Source: Carettochelys insculpta
Taxonomy: Eukaryota > Chordata > Testudines > Carettochelyidae
Length of the DNA stretch: 64,000 nucleotides
Assembly: GCF_033958435.1 (NCBI RefSeq)
Contig: NC_134160.1
Coordinates: 16,293,001 to 16,357,000, forward strand
Direction: 5' to 3'
The notes below the pieces were generated by a model. It searched no databases. It saw only the letters and a program-made list of their open reading frames with translations, and was not told the origin of the DNA. Made by a program: the position numbers and the translations under genes. Within the stretch, counting starts at the first letter, position 1. Each line of letters opens with the position of its first letter. Shown piece by piece: positions 1 to 11,495 of this stretch.

Positions 1-963
1 GACCTCCCGTTCCAGCTGCCCTATCAACGCATCCCGCCGCCGGCTGGCCCCCCGAGTATAGTCGCGGCAGAAGAGCCGCGCGCGCACCTTTCCCAGGTCC
101 CACCACCGCCGTGCCGAGGGAAAGGCGTGCCGCTGCTCGCGCCAGGCCAGCCAGAACTCCCGGAAGGACGCCACGAAGCCCACGTCCTCCAGCAGGCTGT
201 TGTTAAAATGCCAGTAGGCCGACCCCCGTCTCCCCGGCGAGAGGGAAGCCTTCACGGCCACCAGATGGTGGTCCGAGAAGGGGGCCGGCCGTACGCTGGA
301 GGCGTGGGCCTGGGAGAGATGGTGCCGCGAGATGTAAATGCGGTCCAACCGGGAGTGTACAGATTTATGGCCCACCACCCGGATGTAGGTGAAACCGGCA
401 TCCTCGTCCGGGTGGTGGCTGCACCAGACGTCCACCAGGGAGCGACGGTTAGTGAGCTCCCTGAGGACGTCCGCAGCGGCCTGGCACTTCTCGGTCCCCG
501 TGCGGTCCCGCTCCTCGAGGGTGCAGTTGAAATCCCCGCCGAGGACCAGGCACTCGCGAGGACCGATGGTGTCCAGGAAGGCCGCCGCCTGCCGGAAGAA
601 AGGGGTTCTCTCCGGGCCGAGTGTCGGGGCATAGATGTTGACAAGGTGAAGAGGCAGCCCCTCCACCCGCACCCGGAGATACAGCAGGCGGCCCGGCACG
701 ACCTCGACGCTCCCCAGCACCTCGGGCTGCAGGTCTGGGGAGAACAGGGTCGCTACCCCGGCCCGCTGGGCCGAGAGATGACTAAAGTGGACCCCGTCTC
801 CCCACTCCAGCCGCCACTTGGCTTCGGCGGCCGGAATAGTGTGGGTCTCCTGTAGAAAGGTGACCGAGTACCCGCCCTCTCGGAGGAAGGAGAGCACTCG
901 GCACCTGCGGAGACCCGACCCGCAGCCCCTGACGTTTAGTGTGGCAAAGATGAACGGCGCCAT
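1..963 (-). CDS. ORF2 of LINE copy 1, N-terminal 321 codons (AP endonuclease), partial
   Basis: This is the start of the LINE polyprotein. The ATG is the complement of 961-963 and the frame runs to the window edge, exactly 321 codons. The same segment in copy 2 (39326-40288) is also 963 nt, so there is no length change between the copies. By comparison with copy 2 it should carry the whole apurinic/apyrimidinic-type endonuclease that nicks the genomic target: TLNVRG (Asn10), LQETH (Glu39), NIYAP, GGDFN (Asp144, Asn146), SRLD (Asp207) and SDHH (Asp231, His232). The reverse transcriptase lies outside the window. It overlaps the end of ORF1 by 28 nt in the -1 frame. I compared it with copy 2 only in part; the differences I saw are substitutions without stops. 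Confidence 0.75.
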   Translation of the reverse strand, partial: MAPFIFATLNVRGCGSGLRRCRVLSFLREGGYSVTFLQETHTIPAAEAKWRLEWGDGVHFSHLSAQRAGVATLFSPDLQPEVLGSVEVVPGRLLYLRVRVEGLPLHLVNIYAPTLGPERTPFFRQAAAFLDTIGPRECLVLGGDFNCTLEERDRTGTEKCQAAADVLRELTNRRSLVDVWCSHHPDEDAGFTYIRVVGHKSVHSRLDRIYISRHHLSQAHASSVRPAPFSDHHLVAVKASLSPGRRGSAYWHFNNSLLEDVGFVASFREFWLAWREQRHAFPSARRWWDLGKVRARLFCRDYTRGASRRRDALIGQLEREV

Positions 964-3820
964 TTGGAGGGCTGGGGAGGATCCTCGCCAGAGGGAGCGC
1001 CGGCGGTTCCTGTGGGGCCACGCAGCAAGCCGTGAGCCACGCCAAAGGTGACGAGGGCGTCGCGGAAGCCACGGGCCCGTTGGTAGACCACTGCGTCCCT
1101 CTTCCCGGTCCCCTTACCCTCCCTCAGAAGGGCCCTCGCGGACTCCAGGACAAAATGAAAATCTCCCCAGCGCTGGAGGGCAAGAGTAACCTTGTTCTTG
1201 GAGCCGCGAACGTCCTCCAAGAACTGGCGCATCTCACCCGCCAGCGCGTGGGGTGCCGAGGTCTCGGGGTCTTGAGAACCCGTCAGCCTCGCGTTCTCTT
1301 GGGCCCCGTGGCCAGAGAAGAGGTTGGGGGAGGGACTGGGGCCTAAGTTTGGGAGGGATGAGGGCGGCGGAGAGAGAGCAGCCCCGGAAGTGCTGGGAGA
1401 GGGCAGTGCAAGAGGGGCCTCCTGAGGGGTTACGTCCTCGGGGGCAGGTATGAGTGGGCAGGGGTAAAAGGGAGGGGGAGGTATGGGGGCAGGGGAGGTA
1501 GAGATCAGTGGGGGAAGAGGGGGGTCATGGGGGGGAGGAGGAAGGGGAGGGTTAAGAGTGGGGGGGATTGCGGGTTCTGGAGCGGGGCATTGGCTGGGAA
1601 GGGGTATGGTGGGGGTGGCAAGCAGTGAGGCCAAGGTGGGAGCAAGGGCGGAAATATGGGCCAAGGAGGTCTCCAGGAGGGGGGCTTCCTGAGGCAATGG
1701 CAGGGTAGAGGTTGAGGTGCCGGCACTCTCAGCGGGAGGCGCCGGCAGGTCGGGGGAGAGGGTATCGGGGTTTTCATTTGCAGGGACGAAGGGGGGTGCA
1801 AGGGGAGCCCTAATTCCCCTAGGGCGTCTGGGGGCTGGCTGACCTCCGCCGGGGGGTTGTCCCTAGTTGGGGGAGGGGTTGCCCCTTGGGACAACTCAGG
1901 GCAGAAGGAGGTGGCAAGTGAGGGATCGCTGGTGGGAGGGGTGAGGGAAAGTGGGAGGGGTGGGGGAGAGTCCAAAGGCGGCCCACAGGCCTCTAATAGC
2001 AGGCCTTCCATGTCCAGGGCCACCGGGGTGAGGCCCAGGGCCTCGACCTTCTGTGAGAGGAGGGCGAGGCCGGGAGCCACCTCCTCCGGGCGCTCCATTA
2101 CAGCCACCTGGGTAGCGGCCGGAGGGGTGTCGGAGGAGGGCGCGGGCACAGGGAGGGCCATCTCGGCCTCTTTTGGCTCTGGCTCCAGGGCCGGGGGGGT
2201 GTTCATTTCCTCGGCCGCCGCGGCGGCAACCTCCGTCGCCCCCGGCAGATGATTGGTAGCCGGGGGTTCGGCGGGTGGAGCGGGGCTGGCGGATCTCTTG
2301 GGTGCCTTGCGTGGCACCTCCACCCTGTCCTCCGGCGGGGTGGGGTGCCGGACGCGCGCACCCCCTTTTTTCCTTTTCCCCCCCACCAATACCCAGTCCT
2401 CCGAGGAGGCGGGCTGGGCAGTAGAGGAGGAGGGGCCAGGGGATAGGGCCGACAAGGAGGGAGGGAGGGAGGAGGGGGTTGGGGCGGCGAGGGAGAGAGG
2501 CGGCCCGCCCTGGGGTGGGCCCTCTTGTGGTCCTGCCGCCGGCCCTGCCTCCCTCTCCTCCACGGGCCCGGCTTGTGTGCCCGCTCGGGCGCCGGCGCCC
2601 GCTTCTTCTCTCCCGGCACCATGCTGCCGGGCGCCCTCCGACGCCCGAGCGGCGATGGATCCGTCCGGGCCTAAAAGAGGAGGGGCGGTCCCAGGGCCTG
2701 TCGCGGTCGGGGCGCCGCCGGTCTCGTGGCTGACGCCCCCCGGGTCGGAGGAGGTCCCGGGCTCCTCTCCTTCGTGCCGGGCCAGGGGGCAATCCCTCCG
2801 GACATGCCCCACCGCCCGGCACCCGAAGCACCGGGCCTCCCCCAGGGTGTAGAAGACCCGGTACTGGGCCCCTTGATAGGGCACCAGTATAGTCCCCTCC
2901 TGGGCCACCCCGCCCTGTGCTGCCGCCGGCGGCAGTTGGACTCGGGCCTGCCGGCGGAAAGTGAGCACGTGCCGGAGGGCGGGGTCTTTGCAGCCTAGGG
3001 GGAGGGGACTCAGGACCGTCAAAGGCCGGCCCAGGGCAGTGAGGAAAGGCAGAAGGGCGGTGTTGGGAAGGAAGGGTGGGACGGACGAGAACACCACCCG
3101 CACGCCCAGGTCTTCCAGCGGCTCCAGGGGCACGTGCACGCCCCCAACCGCCAGGCCCCTCTCCACCGCCTCCTGGGCGGCGGCCTCCGAAGCCAGGAAG
3201 AAGACGATCTTCCCGAACATCCGGGAGGCCGCCACCACGGCCGCGGACCCCACCACCCGTGCCAACGCCCGCACGTAGGTCTCCACGTGGGGCGAGGCAG
3301 CCACCAGGAGGCAGCGGACCCCGTGCCTCCTGGTGAGCGCGGGGAAGGGGCCGCGACCGTCGGGGATGGTAGTCCTGGCGGAGGTGGAAGGAGCAGGGTG
3401 CGGGGCGGCGGCCGCCGCCTGGGCGTACAACCTGGGGGCCGAGATGTCGGGGCCCCCAGGGGTGGTGGAGGGAGCAGGGGGAAGGGGAGAAGGGGAGGCT
3501 GCGGCGAGTGCTTGGGCAGCGGGGGGGAGAGTCCCCGCCACGGGGGTTTTAGCCTTCTGGGCGGGGCTCTTGCCCTTTCTTTTCCCCTGGCCCTTCCTGC
3601 CCTTGTGGGGGGGTGGGTTCGGGGCCAGGTTGCTGGAGGACGCCGCGGCGGAGGTGGTGGGAGCCCCGGAGCCTGCGCCCGCGCCCTCAGCCGACCTGGC
3701 GACAGAGTCTTGGGCGGCCCCGGATGAGTGGGCCGCCATTTCGGGGGTGGGTGGGGTGACAGTGGAAGGCAAGGGGAGGAGGGGGTCACCGGATGACCCT
3801 CCGGCAGGTGTGGGGGTCAT
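936..3820 (-). pseudogene. ORF1 (gag-like, CCHC) of LINE copy 1, one frameshift
   Basis: A gag-like nucleic-acid-binding protein that should coat the LINE RNA and form the RNP. The ATG at 3820 sits in a good Kozak context (ccaccATG), shared by copy 2. One open frame runs 3820 to about 1795. There copy 1 lacks one base of a C tract that copy 2 keeps, and the correct frame resumes and ends at the TAA at 936-938. Read across the lesion it is about 961 residues. Order: Pro/Ala/Ser-rich N-terminus; basic GRKGQGKRKGK patch; a globular segment around residues 165-300; zinc knuckle C-x2-C-x4-H-x4-C starting at Cys331; a long Pro-rich linker; and a conserved C-terminal helical block beginning MRQFLEDVRGSKNK. 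Length and composition are unusual for the L1 superfamily. The knuckle is certain; any RRM-like fold in the globular part is only an inference. Confidence 0.85.
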
Positions 3821-5617
3821 GGTGGTGGGTTTATAAGATGGGGGAAGTTTGTTGGGCGTGGGGCCTTTAAGAGAGAGCGGGGGAGGGGAGGAGAGTGGAG
3901 GGGAAGGAAGGGTGGAGGCGTGGCTGCCCCTCCCCCACCGGCCAGGCTGAGGACCCAGTCAGGTGGGGGAAGGGCAGAGCAAGGGCAGTGAGGTCAGGGG
4001 AAGGTGAAACCTAAGATGGCTGCTGCTCCCAGCACAAGATGGTCAGATGGCTCCTTTTCTGCACTGGGATGTGGGGGAGTAAAGTTTATGCGTGTGTGGT
4101 GGTGGTGGGGGGGTGGGGCTCAGGCGCTTGGGTGAAGTGAAAAATAAAGGGGGGGTGGAAGGGGGCGTGGGCACAGCCAACCTGGTGGAAATGGGGGGGT
4201 GGGGGTGCCCATGTGCGCCTGAGGGTGGGGGGGGGGGGGGGCCCACAGCAGCTGCTGCAGAGCCTTCAAGAAACCAGGGGGAGAAGGAAGGGGCAGCTGG
4301 TTAGAAGGGGGCCTAGGTGGAGGAGGGGCCCCCAGCGGCGGCTGGGTGTGGGTGGGGGGGCAGTAAGGGGGGGTGGGGCAGGGGCACACCCTAACACCCC
4401 ACCCCTGGCTATGCAGCCACCCCTCTGGAGTCCCGGTGGAAAAGAAGGGCTCTGCCCAAACTCACCCCTCCCAGGCCACTCCACAGGAGGAGGCCTGTGG
4501 AGGGGGCCCAACGGCCGCTTTCAGAAGCCCCTTACCTTTCCTGGGGGGTGAGGATGCAGCAGCTGCTGGATGAGGAGGTGGGCTGCCCAAGTGGGGGGCA
4601 GCAGCAGTTCCCCTGCCTTTGGTAGTGTGGGGAACGGGGAGCAGGAGAACGCAGTGCTGCTGAAGGCCGGGAGGAATGTGTCTCCCAGAGATCATCTGCA
4701 TGAGAATGCAAAGGTGTGCATGTGTGATACCTTTCCAGGCAAAGCCTAATGGGTAGCAAGTCAGCCATGAGATTTGGTCTATTGTAAACATGTAGTTGTA
4801 AAATCACAATTTAAGCTGACACTTAGTGCGGGAGTTGTGAGATCTCACCAATGCTCTGGGTTGTTCTGGGGGACAGGGCAGTCGCCATCGCTGCGTAAGA
4901 CATTGATTACACGGGGCTCTGTGGTTTGGTTTAAAACATTGTAAAGAAAGAGAAGAGGGGTACTGGTTGAGCTTCCTCAGTGTCATGGCTCTGCCTGTGC
5001 CATGGCTATATAGCTACAAAGCTGGCTTGACTAATCCTTCCCCACCTGTTGAAAGATGGAGCTAGGTACTAGTGTGTGGGTGAAACCCCCCTAGAGATAT
5101 CAAGAGCTGAAATCACTGGGTTTTGCCTCAGGGTGGTCCCAAACAGTGGTGGGGGTGGGCCAGTGGCAGCAAGGGGAGGCTGCAGACAAGTGGATGGCTA
5201 GTATGGCCCTGGTGATGTATCTGTGGGCTCTGGGTTTGGGACTGCACCGCAGAGGGTACACCCTGTAACTGTGTGTGGGGTAAAGGGCCAAGAGCCCCAG
5301 CAAGAGACTTGGTTCTACTGCATATGGGGATGGTATCTTGGTAAAGGGGTTTGTCTCTTCTCTGCTTAGATATACTGCATCTGTCACTGTAACCTTGGGG
5401 TGGGTTACGGTCATTAAACAAGCCATTTCCATCCCAGACTCTGTGCTTGAGAGGGCGGGGGAGGAGAACTGCCTTACAGGCACCCAGCACGGGGATGAAA
5501 TTGTCCCAGGCCACTGGGTGGGGGCTCGAGCCGGTTGGTTGTATCCTTGACAGGAAACCCCCCAGGAGCTGAACCCAGCCTTTCTGGCAGGCATCTGGCA
5601 TTAATAGAAGGGTTACA
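3821..5617 (-). other. 5' UTR / promoter region of LINE copy 1
   Basis: A 1.8 kb leader between the 5' terminus (TGTAACCC, complement of 5617) and the ORF1 ATG. The inner part (about 3840-4560) is extremely G-rich on the plus strand, so C-rich on the LINE sense strand. The outer part has ordinary composition. It aligns with 34517-36444 except for a short CA-rich expansion and a CAC/CCA-rich insertion present only in copy 2. LINE promoters are normally internal to this region, but I see no specific promoter element I would defend. Confidence 0.7.
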
Positions 5618-6057
5618 CATGTCTCCCGAGGCCAGGGCTTTGGCCTCATGCCAACAACTGCTCACTGAAGTGAACGGGAGAACGCAGCCACCGACTGGCT
5701 ACCACCAGGGCCCACGTGAGAGACGGGCAGGGTGGGGTGGGCAAGGCCTGGGCCAGGCAAGACTCCCCCTCTTCTGCCTCCTGGAAGGAATCCTGGGAAA
5801 TCCTCAGCTGCCCCCCTCCCTGCAGGCCTGCACCTCAGGGCACCTTGGGATGGGGCTTCCTGAGACCTGGGGGTGGGAGGTGGATTTTTCCTTGCTGCAG
5901 GAGGAAAGCTATTGCTTTATTTTACATCACTGTGCCGGCTGCACAGGGAGAGTCAGGATCCCTCAGCTGGGGAGCAGGAGAGGAGAAACCAACTGGTGCA
6001 GAGCCGGAGGGCTGTCCTTAAACTTGGGAGATTGCATTTCCTTTCAGCTTTGTTACC
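5618..6057. other. Unassigned flank
   Basis: Single-copy-looking sequence between the LINE 5' end and the GT minisatellite. I recognise no gene or repeat here. Confidence 0.4.
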
Positions 6058-7113
6058 AGAGTCGTGTGTATGCGTGTGTGTGTGTGTGTGTGTGAGAAAG
6101 AGAGAGAGAGAATTGGTGTGCTGTGTGTTTGTTGTTTGTGGGTAAGACAGAATTGACGTGCTGTATGTGTTTGTGTGTGAGAGAGAGGGAATTGGTGTGC
6201 TGTGTGTGTTTGCGTGAGACAACTGGTGTGCTGCGTGTGTTTGTGTGTGCGTGTGAGAGACAGAATTGGTGTGCTGCATGTGTTTGTGTGTGTGTGTGTG
6301 AGACAGAATTGGTGTGCTGTGTGTGTTTGCGTGTGAGAGAGGGAATTGGCGTGCTGCGTGTTTTGGTGTGTGTGAGAGAATTGGCGTGCTGTATGTGTTT
6401 GTGTGTGAGAGAGAGGGAATCAGTGTGCTGTGTGTGTTTGTGTGTGTGTGTGAGAGAGAGAATTGGTGTGCTGTGTGTGTTTGTGTTTGTGAGAGAGAGA
6501 ATTGGTGTTTTTGTGTGTTTGTATGTGGGAGAGAATTGGTGTGCTTTTGTGCTTGTGTGTTCAAGAGAGAATTGGTGTTCTTTGTGTGTGTGTGAGAAAA
6601 TGGGTGTGCTGTGTGTGTTTGTGTGTGTAAGAGAGAGAATTGGTGTGCTGTGTGTTTGTGTGTGAGAGAGAATTGGTGTGCTGTGTGTGTTTGTGTGTGT
6701 GAGAGGGAGATTTGGTGTTCTTTCTGTGTGTTTGTGTCTGTGTGAAAGAGAGTATTGGTGTGGTGTGTGTGTTTGTGTGTGTGAGAGAGTATTGGTGTGG
6801 TGTGTGTGTTTGTGTGTGTGAGAGAGTATTGGTGTGCTGTGTGTGTTTGTGTCTGTGTGAAAGAGTATTGGTGTGCTGTGTGAGTTTGTGTGTGTGAGGG
6901 AGATTTGGTGTTCTTTCTGTGTGTTTGTGTGTGAGAGAGTATTGGTGTGGTGTGTGTTTGTGTGTGTGAGAGGGAGATTTGGTGTTCTTTCTGTGTGTTT
7001 GTGTGTGTGAGAGAGAATTGGTGTGCTGTGTGTGTTTGTGTGTGTGAGAGGGAGACGGTGTTCTTTCTGTGTGTTTGTGTGTGAGAGAGAATTGGTGTGC
7101 TGTGTGTGTTTTT
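6058..7113. repeat. GT-rich minisatellite, unit about 35-40 bp
   Basis: About 1.05 kb of irregular tandem copies of a unit made of GAGAGAGAATTGGTGTG, then CTGTGTGTG, then TTTGTGTGTGT. The units vary by small indels and by loss of the AG run. It starts in a plain (TG)n tract at 6074 and ends at the loss of periodicity near 7113. Both strands look open (His/Thr/Gln-rich on one, Cys/Val-rich on the other) because the array lacks stops, not because it codes. Confidence 0.95.
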
Positions 7114-7530
7114 GAACGTATAAGAGACCTTTACCACTCTCAGCTGTAATTTTAAATGAAGTTATTAGTGACATGGGTGAGGAACTTGCCGCTATGTTGT
7201 TTATTGAAATTATTTTAGCCTGGCACTTCTCTCATCCCCTCTGGTGATATTAAATGAGCTCCATTTAGGCTCAACATCTCCTGTTCTCACCAACAGGGTT
7301 GTACAAAACCTAAGAGCTTTGTTGTGCCAGTTCCACACACGTCTTTCACTACAAACACGCAGAGCCATTACGTCTTCAGCTCAATTGGTACCAGCAAATG
7401 CTGGTCCCTGCTTCCGCCCCAGTCTCAGCACTGTGTTCTGAACAGAGAGGTTTCCATGACAGCTGGCTAAAAAAGGGCCCATCCCAGCAGTCTTCTGATT
7501 GACTACAAACCTTCCCACTCTGGTTTGCTA
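7114..7530. other. Unassigned
   Basis: AT-richer sequence after the minisatellite. No gene or repeat recognised. Confidence 0.35.
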
Positions 7531-7534
7531 GTGA

Positions 7535-7790
7535 AAAAAAAAGCAGTCAAGTAGCACTTAAAGGCTAACAAAATAATGTATTAGGTGATGAGCTTTCATG
7601 GGACAGACCCACTTCTTCAGACCAGAGCCAGACCAGAACAGACTCAATATTTAAAGCACAGAGAACCAAAAACAGTAATCAAGGACGACAAATCAGAAAA
7701 AAATGATCAAGGTGAGTCTTTAAAGTGCTACTTGACTGCTTTTTGTTTTGATAGTATATAGACTAGCACGGCTCCCTCTCTGTTACTATT
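7535..7790. mobile_element. Short Penelope-like element copy with inverted ends
   Basis: The left end (AGCAGTCAAGTAGCACTT) and right end (AAGTGCTACTTGACTGCT) are inverted copies of one another. Between them lies a minus-oriented tail segment with the hairpin GGGACAGACCC and a CTTCTTCAG flank. The segment AACAGACTCAATATTTAA and the ending (TAGACTAGCACGGCT) are shared with the copy at 32366-32681. Inverted terminal pieces of this kind are typical of PLE pseudo-LTRs. No coding part remains. Confidence 0.6.
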
Positions 7791-10165
7791 CAGCAAAGAG
7801 GCAGTGACACTGCATCTAGTTTTAATAACAGAAAATAGATACATGCACCCCCCCCCGGCCCATCTTGCTAGTTGTATAGCTAGGAGAAGCAGATGAGAGG
7901 AGAGGGGAGGCTAGCACAATGTTAGCCAACCTTGCCATGGTGTCAGACTCCTGCCACTCTTGCGAGATGTAGAAATAAAGTTATGTTTTGGTATTTTCCA
8001 TTACTGTTATCATTGTAAAATGGTTATTTTTGTAAAACTTGGAATTATTTTTCCCAATGCTTGTGGCACGCCTGCAAATTGTTCATGAAACACGGGAGTT
8101 CTGCAGCACACGACTGAAGAAACACTGCCCCAGGCTGTGGGAAGTGGAATGGCAGTGCTCATTCCTTGGGGTGAAAGGCACTGCTGATTTTTAAAAATTC
8201 TCTCTCTTTTAATGACGAGTAGAACTCGATGGTGCCACTGACTGGTGATGACGCAGGACCAACTTTCTTGCCAATTCTTCAGCTGGAGAACTTGGCAGTT
8301 GCTGATGAGCTTGTTTATTCAGCATTGCACCTTGGACCTGAAATACTGCCCATATAGGGTGGTCCCCCCGCCTCCTGAAATGCTGCATTCAAGGCCTGGT
8401 CCCAGACTGGATGAGCCAGGACAGAATTCCTCCTGAATTCCCTGTAGGGTGTTTCCACACCTGCCCAAGGCTCAGGGGTAGCACCAGCCTCTTTCTGGTG
8501 GGGGGCCTTAGCCCACCCCTCCCTTGCCATAAGGCCCCATCTCTTCCCCCAAGGCCCTTCCCTTGGCCAGGTTGGAAGCGGAGCCAGGCCTTGTTAAGAG
8601 CCACCCAGGGAGCCTGGGCTGCTGTGAAGTGTGTGCCCTGGTCATGGGCTGGGGCCTGCTCCCAGACACTCCAGCACCCCATCCAGGACAGGTGGAGGGG
8701 CTGGGTCTCCCTACTGCAGCCTGAGCTCTTTGGCAGGGAAGGGGAACAGGGAGTGGGGCTCCTGCCTAGGTCCTGTTTCTGCCTTCTGAACATGTGGTCA
8801 CCCCATGCTTGTTCTCACGTGCAGTTGTGGGAGCTGGCCTTCCCTTGGGTCATCAAACACAGCTGCATTGCTAAGGAAGCCTGCATCTGTCGCAGCCTGT
8901 GCTGGTTGGTGTCAGCAGTGGACACTGCCTGTGCAAGAATCAAGAGCTGATCCTGAAAAGATTTGTTTCCTCTGCATTCTGCCCACAAATCCAGCTACTC
9001 TTGGGCTGAGGTGAACGTTCCACATCTGTAAAGGTGTGTCCACACTGCTGTTGCAGGCAGGAGTGACCAGTCCTAGCCAACACCCCCCCAATTCCTGATG
9101 CTTTTTTAGCCCACCAGCAGGCTGAGCTAGTGGGAATCACCCTTCCCAGCTGCCATCTGGCCAGCCCCGAGCAGCTTCAAATACCTGCCAAGTGCTTTTA
9201 AATCCCCAGTGCTGGAGACAAGCTGCATCCTCCTCCCAGGTGTGCAATGACCCAGTTGCCCAGCTGAGTACCCTGGCCTAGGCTGGACAGGATTCTTCTG
9301 GTACAAGTGACAGGCCCAAGGCTGCATTTGGCTTTATGCCCAGGAAAAGGGGGATCCCTGTCACAGGCACTGACTGCTATTTCTCCAGGGTGTGTGGTGG
9401 GTGCTCCACCCCGCCCCGCTCCGCTGCTTCCCCGAAGCCTTGCCCTCACTCTGCCCCTCCCCTGATCCCCACTCTGCTGTCTTGCCCCCTGCAGCCCTCT
9501 GCCTGCCCCCGAACAGATGTGATTGGTGTGTGCTGAGCACATTTTTTCTGTATAGGTGCTTCAGCCCCAGAGCATGCATGGAGACAGGCGCCTATGCCTT
9601 GCTGGCCAGGGAGAGGCAGCCCCTGGCCCTGGGAAGTCCCGAGAGTTCACCCTTTAGCGTGGTGGCACATTGTCTTCAGAAGTGACCTGAGAGGTTGTAC
9701 GGCTCCCTCAGTCCCCCATGCTGTCAAACGGGGAGAGCCAGATTTTCAGACATATTCGGCACCTGTTTGCGAGAGGGTCAGCGGGGGGTGGGGCTGGGAG
9801 CTCTTCTTCTGGCTTCACTGGGAGGGCTGGGTGCTGTGTGTTTTTGGAGACCTGCACCCTGCCAGACGAGGCACTTGGCTGCACTGGGGAGGGGAGCAGA
9901 AGTACTGACAACCTCACACACTAGCTGCAGCCCTGAATGGCAGCTGGGGTGGGGAGGTAACAAGCAACAAGCCCAGCAACCAAACCTTCACCCTGCCTGA
10001 GCGGGAGCTCTGGTGTTCTGCACCACCTGTCTCACCAGCCTCACTGCCTCGGAACACCTGTGCAAGCAGAGAGGGGAGGAAATGAGCACGGAGTCCAGAT
10101 GTGCTCGGAATGAGGCAGAGTCTCCGCCCAGTATCACTACAAGGTCCCTACACGCAGTGGCTCCT
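7791..10165. other. Unassigned, no supported gene
   Basis: About 2.4 kb of moderately GC-rich sequence with scattered short open frames that have no recognisable domains or codon pattern. Could be intron or intergenic DNA. Confidence 0.35.
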
Positions 10166-10169
10166 GGAG

Positions 10170-11110
10170 GGGTAGCCAGGGTGAACCTGAGCAAAGCAAA
10201 ATATAGCCCTGTTCCAGGCATCTCCGGCTGTGCAAGTACAACCTCTACGCCACAGTGGACACATCCGCTTCCCGTAAACAGATTAGTCAGGTCAGGACAT
10301 TCCAGGATTGGGGATGTGATGAAGGTGGTCTTTAGCTGGCCAAAAGGGAGCAGGGCTTTGGGTGACTGGGCAAATCACTTAGCTTTGCCAAGGAGAGAAG
10401 TCAGGCTGGGGGTTATTAGTTGAGGGAAGTCTGACGAATTTCCTAGAACAATTCACAAAGCACTGCAGTTCCCAGAGGGTACAGGACGCTGTCCAGTTAT
10501 ACATGGCTTCCACCCTTTGCGGCTCCATCTGGGATTCCCTCCACATACCCTGTAGTTCAATGGTGGCCTGATTGAAGCTGCACTTTTCCATGCTTCTGTA
10601 GCCTCCCCAGGATGGGCCAGACATGGTGGTACCACTGCTCCAGGTTCTCAGAAAACACTGGCACAGCATCATGGGAGATAATCATATTTTGATCCAGGAC
10701 ATCCCTGAACATATCATTTACAAAGTGTTGAAGAGCTGCAGGATCATGAGTCCAGCCATACCGTATCAAGTGTTCAACGTGCCCACGCTGTGTACAAAAA
10801 GCAGTCTTCCTCATTCCCAGGCCTCATGCACACTATATGTCCTCTGAAGATCCAATTTCATGAAGATCCTGGCTGCGCTCAGGAGGTCCAACACTCCCAG
10901 AAGGAGGGGTGAGGTGTACCAGTTACATACAGTCACTTGGTGCAATGCAAAATAGCCTGGGCAGAAGCTTAGAGACCTGTCTTCCGTCTTCACTGAAGAG
11001 GCAGGCCCCCAAATGAGCTTTTGCTGAGAGTTTCCAGGGTATTTCCATATAGCACTTCCAGCTCTGTCAGACATGGCATATATCCTTCCATAGGGCACCT
11101 TTGCTCCCGG
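10170..11110 (-). pseudogene. gypsy reverse transcriptase / RNase H start, degenerate
   Basis: Starting at 11098 on the minus strand: MPYGRIYAMSDRA (the P-x-G-x-I-Y-x-L-S motif before RT), then FMKLDLQRTYS (first catalytic Asp block). In another frame comes AALQHFVNDMFRDVLDQ followed by MIISHDAVPVFS, where the family has a Y-L-D-D box. Further on are nWTASCTLWELQCFV and an FGQLKTTFITSPILECPD-like block, the RT-RNase H connection. The YLDD box reads SHDA here, so catalysis is lost as well as the frame. It ends near 10170 without integrase. Confidence 0.7.
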
Positions 11111-11495
11111 AGGTCTATTGGGAAGTCATAGTGTCTGAGTGGGCTAATGAATCTGCATTCTTCCTGAACACATCCGGGTAGTCATGATACTTGTTGTGGG
11201 GGTTGAGGTTATGGAACTCCGCCATGAAGCCTCTAGGGGATCCATGCCAGTCCCAACCCTGGATAAAGGAGGAGCGTTGGTCAGATGAATGACGATGCGC
11301 TGACCTGGAGATGTCCGTACCTGGCTAGCCCCTGCTGTCCAGGATTCTGCTTCTGAAGGCCCCTCCCATCCAGAGTGCCCAGGTGCAGGTTACTTGGAGG
11401 TTGGTTGCTTCAGTGGATACTGGCTTTCAGACAGTATTTGGAGGAGAAGATAATATTCCTCCTCCACCAGGAGGTAGGCGAGTATTCTGTTCTGA

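Larger units (their letters stand above)
1..5617 (-). mobile_element. Tx1-like non-LTR retrotransposon, copy 1 (3' part outside window)
   Basis: Reads right to left: 5' UTR (5617-3821), ORF1 (3820-936), start of ORF2 (963-1), then the window ends. It is collinear with the plus-strand copy at 34517-43395 and closely similar throughout. Homology between the two copies stops abruptly at the same TGTAACCC start, which I take as the true 5' end. Clade call: APE-type endonuclease, a gag-like ORF1 with a CCHC knuckle, and the ATLNVRG opening of ORF2 resemble Tx1-clade L1 elements. That assignment is from family knowledge and was not tested by a tree. Confidence 0.85.

Noticed and set aside
127..855. 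A 242-codon plus-strand frame, repeated at 39434-40162 on minus
   Set aside because: Exact shadow of the LINE endonuclease coding strand in both copies. The real protein is on the other strand, with catalytic motifs.
1896..2831. Arg/Gly/Pro-rich 311-codon frame, and the similar overlapping frames in 37434-38015
   Set aside because: Out-of-frame readings of the GC-rich ORF1. Only the frame with the CCHC knuckle is conserved as protein.
5953..7174. Long His/Thr/Gln-rich minus-strand open frames of 394 and 373 codons
   Set aside because: Translation of the GT-rich minisatellite in two overlapping frames; an artefact of composition.
8411..8950. 179-codon plus-strand frame as a gene
   Set aside because: Overlapped by a 134-codon minus-strand frame; no recognisable motif in either.
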